A stretch of 64,000 bases of DNA, taken from the NCBI GenBank assembly GCA_945867815.1, contig CAMBIX010000002.1, positions 1 to 64,000 on the forward strand, given 5' to 3'. This document shows positions 16,030 through 23,516 of this stretch, piece after piece. The notes below the pieces were generated by a model that had not been told where the DNA came from, did no database searches, and saw only the letters and a list, made by a program, of their open reading frames with translations. Position 1 is the stretch's first letter, and every line of letters starts with the position of its first letter. A program made the translations under genes and the position numbers. The stretch comes from an uncultured Veillonellaceae bacterium. Lineage in GTDB: Bacteria; Bacillota; Negativicutes; Veillonellales; Veillonellaceae.

Positions 16030-17472
16030 ATGATAAAAGAAAATACAAATACATTACAAGTCGAATTATTTCGATTGCTGACCGATGCCTATTATGGTAC
16101 CGGTCTTTTTTATAAAGGGGATGGGCTGAAGAAACACCCTAGAGAAAGTGAAGACAACTTTGCTAGTCGTAAGGTCTTGGCTTATTACCTCAACTATACA
16201 GGCCCTATCGTGGACGCATCGGTAACGCCTATTTTTGCAGATGAAATCAAAAGAGAGTACACGGATACAGCCAAGTTTCAATTGTTCCTAGATGATGTTG
16301 ACCGATTGGGAACATCGCTACAAGAATTCATGCGAAGAACAGCCACGCAGGCTAAGCTATATGGCGCTATGTATGTTCTGGTTAATAACGAGCTAGAAAC
16401 GGGCGTGACACTAGCGGATGAGTTGAACGAGAGAGCACTCCCTTATGTATCGGCTATTAAGCCTGTTGATGTAGAGCATTGGCGATTCGATGAACGGGGC
16501 CGTATGGTTGAGTTCACCTATAAGGATATTATCTTGAATGATGAGAACGACATCAAAACACAGTACTATGAATGGACAACTACAACATGGGCTGTATATG
16601 ACGAGAATAAGGCGCTTGTCCGTAAGGGAGAGCATGGATTAGGACGGGTTCCTGTCGTTCAGTGGCACTCGCGTAACTTATCTCCAATGGATGTATTGCC
16701 ACCAAGTGAATTCTTGTCGGTAGCGCAAACTAACTACCACTTATACCAACTTTGCTCGTGGCATACGCAAATCTTGCGTGACCAAGCCTTTAATATTTTG
16801 ACCATGCCGGATACAGGACAGCAAGATATTACGATTAGCACGAACAACCTCTTAACATATCCAGGGGAAGCAAGTCATCCACCGGCATTTATCGCACCTA
16901 AAGCAGAGCCGGCACAAATGCTAACTGACCAAATCGACCGTCTTATTCGTGAGATGTACCGCATGAGTGGTATTGATAGTGTGGTTGGGGTGGAAAGTTC
17001 TAAGAGTGGTGTTGCTAAGCAGTGGGACTTTGAACGGACTAATCAACGATTGGCTGACTTTGCTAATCAGTGCGAGCGAGCAGAGAAGAACATCGTTGAA
17101 TTGTATGAATTGTGGGCCAATGAAACAGTTGGATACACTTGTGAATATCCTCGTGACTTTAGTATTGGTGATGTGGCTGAAAGTTTGGCTAATGCTCAAA
17201 GTGCTTTGGACCTTGGGTTTAATTCTAAGACCTACAAGCAAGAAGTGGCTAAGAATGTTCTAGAAGCTTATATGCCAAATATTGATCCTGAAACCTATGA
17301 TGCCATCATCGAGGAATTGGAACAGGCTTTTGATGATGCAGAAAAAGCTGCTGCTACTATGCGGGATAATATCGGTGAGGGGGTAAACGGTGCGACTGGA
17401 CAAAACGGACAAGGTGATAGCTCAGTTCGAGGCCTTGGTGAAGAGCCTCCTGAACCAGGGGAAAACACCTAA
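16030..17472 (+). CDS. Portal protein
   Basis: A 480-aa portal (SPP1 gp6-like family by order and features). It forms the dodecameric DNA gate on the head. Typical features are the acidic N-terminal helices, the core stem (MYRMSGIDSVVGVESSKSGVAKQWDFE, about 313-339) and an acidic, Gly/Glu-rich C-terminus. The last 82 nt overlap the head-morphogenesis gene in another frame. Confidence 0.85.
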   Translation: MIKENTNTLQVELFRLLTDAYYGTGLFYKGDGLKKHPRESEDNFASRKVLAYYLNYTGPIVDASVTPIFADEIKREYTDTAKFQLFLDDVDRLGTSLQEFMRRTATQAKLYGAMYVLVNNELETGVTLADELNERALPYVSAIKPVDVEHWRFDERGRMVEFTYKDIILNDENDIKTQYYEWTTTTWAVYDENKALVRKGEHGLGRVPVVQWHSRNLSPMDVLPPSEFLSVAQTNYHLYQLCSWHTQILRDQAFNILTMPDTGQQDITISTNNLLTYPGEASHPPAFIAPKAEPAQMLTDQIDRLIREMYRMSGIDSVVGVESSKSGVAKQWDFERTNQRLADFANQCERAEKNIVELYELWANETVGYTCEYPRDFSIGDVAESLANAQSALDLGFNSKTYKQEVAKNVLEAYMPNIDPETYDAIIEELEQAFDDAEKAAATMRDNIGEGVNGATGQNGQGDSSVRGLGEEPPEPGENT

Positions 17473-18895
17473 GCAAGCTGTTAAAATCGCTTATAAGAAG
17501 TATCCTGTTATGCAGACTATGCAAGGCGAAATAGAAGACCAATTAAGGGATGAGATGAGCCGAGGCTATGGAATGAGGTTAGATCCTGATGATGTAGGCG
17601 AGGCTTTAGCATTGTCTTGGGCAGAAGATGGATTGACACTATCTGAACGCACTACAGCAGGTAGTGAAATTGTAAAAGGCTTTGTAAGGTCGGCTATAGC
17701 TGATGAAATTAGGAAAGGAACCTCTTATACTAAGCTAGCCCGCAAGATATTTGATGGTTATAAGCGAGGCGGGTTGATTCCCGAGCAGGATATACCTCAG
17801 TTTATGCATGATTTATATAAGGCAAGTGCAGGACCTGGTTACACTGAACGAGCCTTCAACGCTGATTTTAAAGAGGTTAAGCGATATCTGAATAAGTTGA
17901 ACACACCTGGCATGAGGGCAGCTTATAATGCCCTTTCAAATGCTATAGCCGAGCGGAACGAGGAAAAGCTCGACAGGGCACTCTACCAATCAACGCAAGA
18001 GCGGACTCGATACTATGCTGAACGCATTGCCCGTACTGAAATGGCTAGGGCCTACAATGATGGGGCCATGGCTAAGTATATGGCTGATGATGATGTAGAG
18101 GCTGTTCATTGGAAGATGAGTGGTAGCCATCCGTCCTATGACATATGCGACTTATACGCAACAGCTGACTTATATGGATTAGGGCCTGGTATCTTCCCCA
18201 AGGATAAAGTGCCCATTCTCCCTGCCCATCCTAATTGCATGTGCCATTTAAAGCCAATTATTTCCGGTACACTTAAGAGTAATGAGCCTAGAGACCGATT
18301 TGAACAAGGGGCTAGGGAATATATATCAAAGATATCTAAACACCATAGAGAGCGATTATTTGGCGTATATGGGGCTAAACAGGTACAGGCAGGTAAGCCA
18401 ATATCTGCCTATCTTCGAAATTACAGTGATAAAAAGCTAAAAACCCGCCTAACAGTACCGGTTGTCAAAGAATTAGACAGAGTAACCATTGGCGGGAATA
18501 CATATGTAGTTGATGGTAAGCATGTATTATTGGATCATAGCGAAGAGGAACGAGGTATTGCGAAGGTTCTTGCTCGGTATTTAGAAAAGGAGGTCCACTT
18601 AGTTCCTAGAATACAGTGGCCTAGGAATATTAGAACACCTGATTATTTAATTGATGGTGATGGCTATGATTTAAAAACGCCATTAGGCTCTGGTAAAAAT
18701 ACTGTGTTTGATATGATTCGTCATGGTAAAGGGCAGGCTAACAGTTTTGTTATTAATATAGATAAAACTCTGCTATCAGAAAAAGATGTACTAAGGCAAG
18801 TAGAAACTGTATTTATACATCCTCGGACAAGTTTTGTAAATAAAGTTATTATCATTCGCAAAGGTAGAGTTATTAAAGTACAGACTAAAAAATAA
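17390..18895 (+). CDS. MuF-type head protein with C-terminal CdiA-CT-like toxin domain
   Basis: A 501-aa polymorphic-toxin form of the SPP1 gp7/Mu F minor head protein. Residues about 1-285 are the MuF domain, ending in the zinc-like HPNCMCHLKPI. A linker follows. Residues about 360-501 match the nuclease fold of CdiA C-terminal tRNase toxins: TPDYLIDGDGYDLK supplies D418, D427 and K429 of a PD-(D/E)XK-like site, then a basic helix and a beta strand ending VIIIRKG. Start GTG 17390 follows GAGGGGG. MuF toxins are known in temperate phages of Firmicutes and are thought to be carried in the head and delivered to rival cells. No immunity gene is seen next to it. Confidence 0.85.
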   Translation: MRLDKTDKVIAQFEALVKSLLNQGKTPKQAVKIAYKKYPVMQTMQGEIEDQLRDEMSRGYGMRLDPDDVGEALALSWAEDGLTLSERTTAGSEIVKGFVRSAIADEIRKGTSYTKLARKIFDGYKRGGLIPEQDIPQFMHDLYKASAGPGYTERAFNADFKEVKRYLNKLNTPGMRAAYNALSNAIAERNEEKLDRALYQSTQERTRYYAERIARTEMARAYNDGAMAKYMADDDVEAVHWKMSGSHPSYDICDLYATADLYGLGPGIFPKDKVPILPAHPNCMCHLKPIISGTLKSNEPRDRFEQGAREYISKISKHHRERLFGVYGAKQVQAGKPISAYLRNYSDKKLKTRLTVPVVKELDRVTIGGNTYVVDGKHVLLDHSEEERGIAKVLARYLEKEVHLVPRIQWPRNIRTPDYLIDGDGYDLKTPLGSGKNTVFDMIRHGKGQANSFVINIDKTLLSEKDVLRQVETVFIHPRTSFVNKVIIIRKGRVIKVQTKK

Positions 18896-18898
18896 AAA

Positions 18899-18963
18899 AA
18901 GAGGACAGTTCCTCTTCCAGAAAGCAAGCTTTCCATGTTAGGGGAAAAGGAACGTCCTCTTTG
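18899..18963 (+). terminator. Long hairpin after the MuF-toxin gene
   Basis: AAAGAGGAC (about 18897-18905) pairs with GTCCTCTTT (about 18953-18961), the stem continuing with GTTCCTCTTCC / GGAAAAGGAAC; an inner hairpin is GAAAGC-AA-GCTTTC. Only weak T-runs follow. It probably ends or attenuates transcription after the toxin gene. Confidence 0.65.
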
Positions 18964-19007
18964 ATTAATTAAATTATAGCATAACTACAATAAATAAACA
19001 ATATGCA

Positions 19008-19077
19008 TGCCCCTTGGTGCTAATTGACCTTGGGGCAGTTTTTATGCCAATTTGCAGGAGAGCGGTTGGCATTTTTT
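19008..19077 (+). terminator. Two back-to-back intrinsic terminators
   Basis: TGCCCC (19008-19013) pairs with GGGGCA (19032-19037), then a T-run. ATGCCAA (19044-19050) pairs with TTGGCAT (19066-19072), then TTTTTT. With the hairpin at 18899 this makes three terminator-like structures before the scaffold gene, in the middle of what should be a continuous late operon. Confidence 0.7.
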
Positions 19078-19095
19078 AGTACAGGAGGTACGAAG

Positions 19096-19710
19096 ATGAC
19101 ATTAGCAGAGATTTATTCTGCTTTGGAGAAAGTGGAAAATGGCAGCACATTAATTGACGGTATTAAAGCTGAGCTAGCTAAAGCTAATAATGACGCCAAG
19201 GGAAATCGAGAAGCCAAGGAAAAAGCAGAAAAGTCTATCCAAGACTTGCAAGCACAATTGACTAAACTTCAAGAGGAAAACGAAGGGTATAAGGCTGCAA
19301 CTGGTGATAAGGATACAAAATTATCAGCATTAGAAAAGCAAGTCCAAACCCTTATCAAATCCACTGAAGAAGCTAAGGCTCGTGCAGAGGCTGAAAACAA
19401 GGCTCGCATTGATGCAGATATTCGTTCCCAGGTAATGGATGCCCTTACTAAATCAAATGCTATCGACCCGCAAGAATTCACTAAACTCATTGCTTCTAGT
19501 ATTAAGGTGGGCGAAGATGGCTCCTACTCTTACATGAAGAAAGATGGGACAAACGGGACTGTTGCGGACGCAGCGGCTGAATGGCTTAGCGATAAACCTT
19601 GGGCGGTCAAATCGACACAAAACCCAGGTTCCGGAGATGCAAAAAGTCCTAATCAACCGACAGGCGCGGAAGATATTGCTAAGGAATTTGGTGCTGCACT
19701 TGGTATTTAA
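19096..19710 (+). CDS. Scaffolding protein
   Basis: A 204-aa protein, long coiled coil in the middle (about residues 30-125, rich in Lys, Glu and Ala), then a small globular C-terminal domain. Size, coiled coil and position directly before the major capsid gene identify it as the capsid scaffold. I use ATG 19096 with AGGAGG upstream; an earlier in-frame start would lie inside the terminators. Confidence 0.85.
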   Translation: MTLAEIYSALEKVENGSTLIDGIKAELAKANNDAKGNREAKEKAEKSIQDLQAQLTKLQEENEGYKAATGDKDTKLSALEKQVQTLIKSTEEAKARAEAENKARIDADIRSQVMDALTKSNAIDPQEFTKLIASSIKVGEDGSYSYMKKDGTNGTVADAAAEWLSDKPWAVKSTQNPGSGDAKSPNQPTGAEDIAKEFGAALGI

Positions 19711-19731
19711 TTAAAGAAAAGAGGTTACTAA

Positions 19732-20649
19732 ATGGCTATTAACACTGTGGAATACGCAAAGATTTTCCAACAAAAACTTGATGAACAAATGCTTGCAGGC
19801 GCTACATCCGGGTGGATGGAAACGAACGCGGGACTTGTTACATACAATGGTGGCGATACAGTTCGCATGCCTAAAATTTCTACAAGCGGTCTGGGCAATT
19901 ATGATCGTGATAACGGATTTGTCCAAGGCTCCGTTACATTGTCCTATGACGACTACAAACTTACGCAAGACCGGGGTCGTACATTCCAACTTGATGCTAT
20001 GGATGTAGATGAATCTAATTTTGTAGCTGCCGCAGGCAATGTGATGGGCGAATTTCAACGGTTGCAGGTTATTCCGGAAGTAGATGCTTACCGCTATTCT
20101 AAATTGGCAGCATTGGCGACTGGGGCCGGTAATGCGTCTGCAGGTAATGCATTGACTAAGGATGATATCTTGGACAAATTGGATACTGATATTTTGGCTA
20201 TCCAAGATAAAGTGGGGTTTGATGAACCACTTATTATCATGATGTCCGCTCAAGTTCGCGCTATTTTGAATGGCGCTAAAGGTATTGATCGCTTCCTTGA
20301 TGTGACTAACTTCCAAGCAGGCTCTATTCAAACCACTGTGAAAACATTTAATGAATGTCCAATTTTTGCTATTCCTTCTGCACGCATGAAGACACAATAT
20401 GTGTTTAATGACGGCACAACTGGTGGGCAAGAAGCTGGTGGTTTTAAAGCGGATACATCCGCTAAAGATATTAACTGGATTATTGCTGCACAACGGGCTC
20501 CAATTGCTGTATCCAAAACTGAAAAGGTTCGTATCTTTACGCCTGATATTAACCAAAAAGCTGATGCATGGAAACTTGATTATCGTAAATACCACGATAT
20601 TTGGGTGCCTGACAATAAATTGGCTGGTGTATACGTTAATACTAAATAA
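19732..20649 (+). CDS. Major capsid protein
   Basis: A 305-aa protein with the composition and position of a phage major capsid protein (HK97-like fold class). Recognisable stretches are the N-terminal TVEYAKIFQQKLDEQMLAGA, the E-loop region GGDTVRMPKISTSGLGNYDR and the C-terminal KADAWKLDYRKYHDIWV. It forms the shell around the scaffold. AAAGAGG ribosome site. Codon use is close to that of highly expressed host genes. Confidence 0.88.
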   Translation: MAINTVEYAKIFQQKLDEQMLAGATSGWMETNAGLVTYNGGDTVRMPKISTSGLGNYDRDNGFVQGSVTLSYDDYKLTQDRGRTFQLDAMDVDESNFVAAAGNVMGEFQRLQVIPEVDAYRYSKLAALATGAGNASAGNALTKDDILDKLDTDILAIQDKVGFDEPLIIMMSAQVRAILNGAKGIDRFLDVTNFQAGSIQTTVKTFNECPIFAIPSARMKTQYVFNDGTTGGQEAGGFKADTSAKDINWIIAAQRAPIAVSKTEKVRIFTPDINQKADAWKLDYRKYHDIWVPDNKLAGVYVNTK

Positions 20650-20661
20650 GGAGGTGCCTAG

Positions 20662-20907
20662 ATGCGCTTAGTTCGATTGAATGAGGTTAAGTACGTCGAT
20701 AGTGAGGATGATATTAAAGCCTTGTTAAATAAGGGCTTTATTGTTCTCAGTGATGAAGGTACTGACGCTAATAGCGATATAGATTATAAAAAACTTAAAA
20801 ATGATGAATTAGCTGCATTAGCCACAGAAAAAGGCCTTACCGTTCAAACAGGGGCAACTAAGGAAAGCCTTATTAAAGCGCTAGAGTCGGTTGGCGGCCA
20901 TGAGTAA
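20662..20907 (+). CDS. Head-tail joining region protein with SAP/Rho-N-like motif
   Basis: An 81-aa protein. The second half, YKKLKNDELAALATEKGLTVQTGATKESLIKAL, looks like a SAP or Rho N-terminal helix-hairpin fold. It lies right after the major capsid gene, with a strong ribosome site (AAGGAGGTGCC), where phages often place a small head-decoration or connector gene. Its function is not established. The next gene starts inside its 3' end. Confidence 0.6.
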   Translation: MRLVRLNEVKYVDSEDDIKALLNKGFIVLSDEGTDANSDIDYKKLKNDELAALATEKGLTVQTGATKESLIKALESVGGHE

Positions 20908-21367
20908 TCGTGAGATTTTTCAGCGCAATTTGAGGTTAGCTGTTAAGGCGGCGACGGAAGAAGTTGCGGAACATGCCAGGGTAAACCATCGATACACTTC
21001 AAGGAGCGGTAATCTTGAACGGTCAGTTGATACACGGTTCAATAGAGGCGGTTTGGAAGGGATTGCCTTTTTGAATAAAAACGTGGCACAATATGGCCCC
21101 TTTGTCCATGAAGGGACTAAACCGCATGCTATTACACCTAAGAGTAAAAAAGCTCTTAGGTGGGTTAGCGGCAGCCGTTTTATATTCGCTAAAAAGGTTA
21201 ATCATCCGGGTACTCGAGAAGATCCGTTTTTATATGAAGCACTAGATAGTCAGCAGATGGCCATTGTAGGCCTATTTAGGTCTTATACTGGCCAAGCTGT
21301 CGATGAAGTGGCTAAATCGATTGAAGGCGGACATGCTAAGGTGCATACTTTGCACGTTAAGTTATAA
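20900..21367 (+). CDS. HK97 gp10-like head-tail connector
   Basis: A 155-aa protein. The region YTSRSGNLERSVDTRF, then PFVHEGTKPHAI, resembles the HK97 gp10/neck family that joins head and tail. ATG 20900 is chosen because it overlaps the preceding stop (ATGAGTAA). Ribosome site is weak, so translation is probably coupled. Family membership is a moderate match. Confidence 0.7.
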   Translation: MSNREIFQRNLRLAVKAATEEVAEHARVNHRYTSRSGNLERSVDTRFNRGGLEGIAFLNKNVAQYGPFVHEGTKPHAITPKSKKALRWVSGSRFIFAKKVNHPGTREDPFLYEALDSQQMAIVGLFRSYTGQAVDEVAKSIEGGHAKVHTLHVKL

Positions 21368-21381
21368 GGGGGGGGTACGTA

Positions 21382-21765
21382 ATGCTATATGATTATGGTG
21401 CTCTCCGTTTTGATGATGAACTGCTGGGACCTAATATTACCGTATCTACCTTAGAAAAGGCGGAGAAGTGGCTGTATGTGTTCGCTAAACAACTAGGGGT
21501 TCCTCAGGGAGATATAATTCGCTCATTTATAATTGATGAGCTGGTAGCGATGTATTGCTATCGTGAGGTTTGTATGAATAAGGCGTCATCGCTAGCAGGG
21601 CAGTATAGCCGAAACGGAGAGACGGAAGATTTTTATGCTAAGAAGATGAAGTTTATTAATGACCGGATAGCAGACCTTGAGAAACAAATTACGGCTGAAC
21701 AGCTTACCGGCCAGCCTAAAAAATATAACGGGTACCGGGCTGTGCCTTTGTATCGAGGGGGTTAA
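21382..21765 (+). CDS. Head-tail connector/adaptor protein
   Basis: A 127-aa mostly helical protein. Order in the neck region (after gp10-like, before the tail-completion and tail-tube genes) indicates an adaptor of the gp15/16-type connector. The conserved core is the YVFAKQLG helix and the IDELVAMYCYREVCMNKASS helix. ATG 21382 after GGGGGGG. Confidence 0.65.
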   Translation: MLYDYGALRFDDELLGPNITVSTLEKAEKWLYVFAKQLGVPQGDIIRSFIIDELVAMYCYREVCMNKASSLAGQYSRNGETEDFYAKKMKFINDRIADLEKQITAEQLTGQPKKYNGYRAVPLYRGG

Positions 21766-21766
21766 T

Positions 21767-22243
21767 ATGTGGCTTGAATTATTAAATAAAATAAGGAATG
21801 CCTTTGAGGAGTCGGGTTTTGCAGGCGATGTAAAGCTCGGCTTTCTTAATCCCCAAAATGCCGGCATAACGGAGAAGGGAATGGTCTTTTTAGGTCGAGG
21901 TGAGTGCAGTCCTATGGATGGCTTAACGCACAATATGCTAAAACAAGAATTTTTCGTTGAGGTGTGGGCTAGGTGTGATGAGGCTGATTTTAAAGAAGCC
22001 TATGCCGTTATAGCGGCGTTAGAAGAGATAGTAGAACAGATATTATCTGATTTTCGCAATGCTTGTGGCCAGGTAGATGAAAAATCTTGTGTGCTAAAAA
22101 ACAGTGGCTATCAGATTATAGATATTCAGTGTGTGAATAAGATGGATGACCACGACAGCATGCGCCCGTTTATCGGCACTCAATACCAATTTGAGGCTCG
22201 CGTGCAAGACCTTAGCCAAGGTACGCAAGGCGGTATTTATTAA
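21767..22243 (+). CDS. Tail-completion/terminator protein
   Basis: A 158-aa protein. Its position just before the tail tube, and size, match gpU-like tail terminator proteins; no clear motif is seen. Start ATG 21767 with GAGGGGG upstream, one base after the previous stop. A longer frame beginning upstream is discarded because it runs inside the adaptor gene. Confidence 0.6.
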   Translation: MWLELLNKIRNAFEESGFAGDVKLGFLNPQNAGITEKGMVFLGRGECSPMDGLTHNMLKQEFFVEVWARCDEADFKEAYAVIAALEEIVEQILSDFRNACGQVDEKSCVLKNSGYQIIDIQCVNKMDDHDSMRPFIGTQYQFEARVQDLSQGTQGGIY

Positions 22244-22265
22244 AAAAGGAGGATATATAACCATT

Positions 22266-22748
22266 ATGTCTATTACTTTAGCAAAACAGACAAATACTAC
22301 TGCAAAGGCAACAGTAGGTAAAAATTATTTCTTATATATAAACACGGGTGAGTCTGATACGAATCCAACATGGACAAAAATCGGTGGCCAGCGCTCCGGA
22401 TCATTAGCGCGTAAGGCAGATACAATTGATGCCTCACATAAAGACTCAGGCGGATGGAAAACCACACTGCAAGGGTTAAAAGAATGGTCTATTGACCTTG
22501 AAACGGTGCTTATGCCTAATGAAGAAGGGTTAAACGCTCTTGAGTCGGCCTTTTTAAATGACCAACTGGTCAATATTAAATTTGAATACCCGGACAAATC
22601 ATATATAACCGGATGGGCTTCTATTACAGAGTTATCATTAGAAACTCCGCATGATGATTTAGCTACCTATAAAGGCACCTTAAACGGAGTAGGCGCACTT
22701 TCTGAATTACAATCCGTGCCGGCGGCCGCTGCAGTGGGTGGAAAGTAA
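22266..22748 (+). CDS. Major tail tube protein
   Basis: A 160-aa tail tube protein (TP901-1-type beta fold). Distinctive are LARKADTIDASHKDSGGW and LKEWSIDLETV, typical of the family. Start ATG 22266; the GGAGG is 13 nt upstream, rather far, so the true start may be debated. It forms the tube wall around the tape measure. Confidence 0.85.
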   Translation: MSITLAKQTNTTAKATVGKNYFLYINTGESDTNPTWTKIGGQRSGSLARKADTIDASHKDSGGWKTTLQGLKEWSIDLETVLMPNEEGLNALESAFLNDQLVNIKFEYPDKSYITGWASITELSLETPHDDLATYKGTLNGVGALSELQSVPAAAAVGGK

Positions 22749-22764
22749 GGGGGACTTACATTAT

Positions 22765-23166
22765 ATGAAACGGATTAAATGCAATTTATTTGGTGAAGGC
22801 CAGTATATTTATTTTAATATTGGCCGTTTAGCTGAGCTTGAGAAGGCTTTAAAGAAACCGATTATTCAAGTGTTACAGGACGGCGCTCTCGGCATTAATG
22901 AGATACTAAAGTGCTATGCTGTCGGCATGCAGCAGGAACGTAGGCAGAATACAGCCTGGTATGCCCAAAAGATTCAAGAACTTGTAGAACAAGGGGTAAC
23001 ATTTGAAACGTTGACGACACCTATATTAAAAGCTCTTATCGGTAGCGGTATTTTAGGTAAAAAGGCTTACTTTATGGCCTTCCCGGATGAAATGACCGCG
23101 AAGGATAAAGAAGAGTTAGAAGATGAAGAAACGCTAGAAGCTAAAGAAGGGCTAGGAAAAAACTAA
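22765..23166 (+). CDS. Tail assembly chaperone (G product)
   Basis: A 133-aa protein between tail tube and tape measure, the place of tail assembly chaperones. It ends at a TAA directly after an A AAA AAC slippery sequence, and the -1 frame continues to 23516. Normal translation gives this short G product; a minority should read on as G-T. ATG 22765 with AAGGGGGA upstream. Confidence 0.85.
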   Translation: MKRIKCNLFGEGQYIYFNIGRLAELEKALKKPIIQVLQDGALGINEILKCYAVGMQQERRQNTAWYAQKIQELVEQGVTFETLTTPILKALIGSGILGKKAYFMAFPDEMTAKDKEELEDEETLEAKEGLGKN

Positions 23167-23188
23167 CAGGGGGCGAAAAAGCCCCCTG
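23157..23188 (+). promoter_or_regulatory. Programmed -1 ribosomal frameshift site
   Basis: The heptamer A AAA AAC (23157-23163) is aligned with the zero frame as X XXY YYZ, the canonical slippery form. It is followed after 3 nt by a perfect 8-bp hairpin, CAGGGGGC-GAAAAA-GCCCCCTG (23167-23188). The zero frame stops at 23166. Confidence 0.9.
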
Positions 23189-23516
23189 CTTTATTGAATG
23201 GTATAGGGAAGCCGAACCAATCGCCTATGGCTATTTAGCCTTAAAGCCCTGGGAATTTGAAAAACTTACACCTAGAGAGTTTCATTTAATGTGCGAAGGT
23301 GCAGAATATAGGCTGAAACGGTTTGATAGCACACTAGCTTTTTTCTTTACCATGACAACAAATATTCATCTTAAAAGAACGCAGCAAATTAAAGTTGATA
23401 AGCTGATGCGAATTCTTCACCCACCTACAAAGCTGGATAAAATAAGGTCTAACAGAGAGTTTATGAAAGAATGGGCTGAACAGGTTAGCGAAGTAGAAGA
23501 AAGGAAGGGGAGCTGA
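23163..23516 (+). CDS. Frameshift extension of the tail assembly chaperone (T part)
   Basis: Reached by the -1 shift at 23163, this part adds 117 residues so that the G-T fusion is 250 aa. It starts CTA ACA GGG and runs through FIEWYREAEPIAYGYLALKPWEFEKLTPREFHLM, the typical T-domain, to a stop that overlaps the tape-measure start (TGATG). G-T binds the tape measure during tail assembly. An independent start at 23289 is unlikely to be used. Confidence 0.85.
   Translation, partial: LTGGEKAPCFIEWYREAEPIAYGYLALKPWEFEKLTPREFHLMCEGAEYRLKRFDSTLAFFFTMTTNIHLKRTQQIKVDKLMRILHPPTKLDKIRSNREFMKEWAEQVSEVEERKGS

Noticed and set aside
19711-20595. 294-aa leftward frame across the capsid gene
   Set aside because: It is the complement of the highly biased capsid gene, with no ribosome site and no recognisable domain.
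23289-23516. Independent gene in the tail chaperone region
   Set aside because: No ribosome site, and the frame is explained by the -1 frameshift from 23157-23163.
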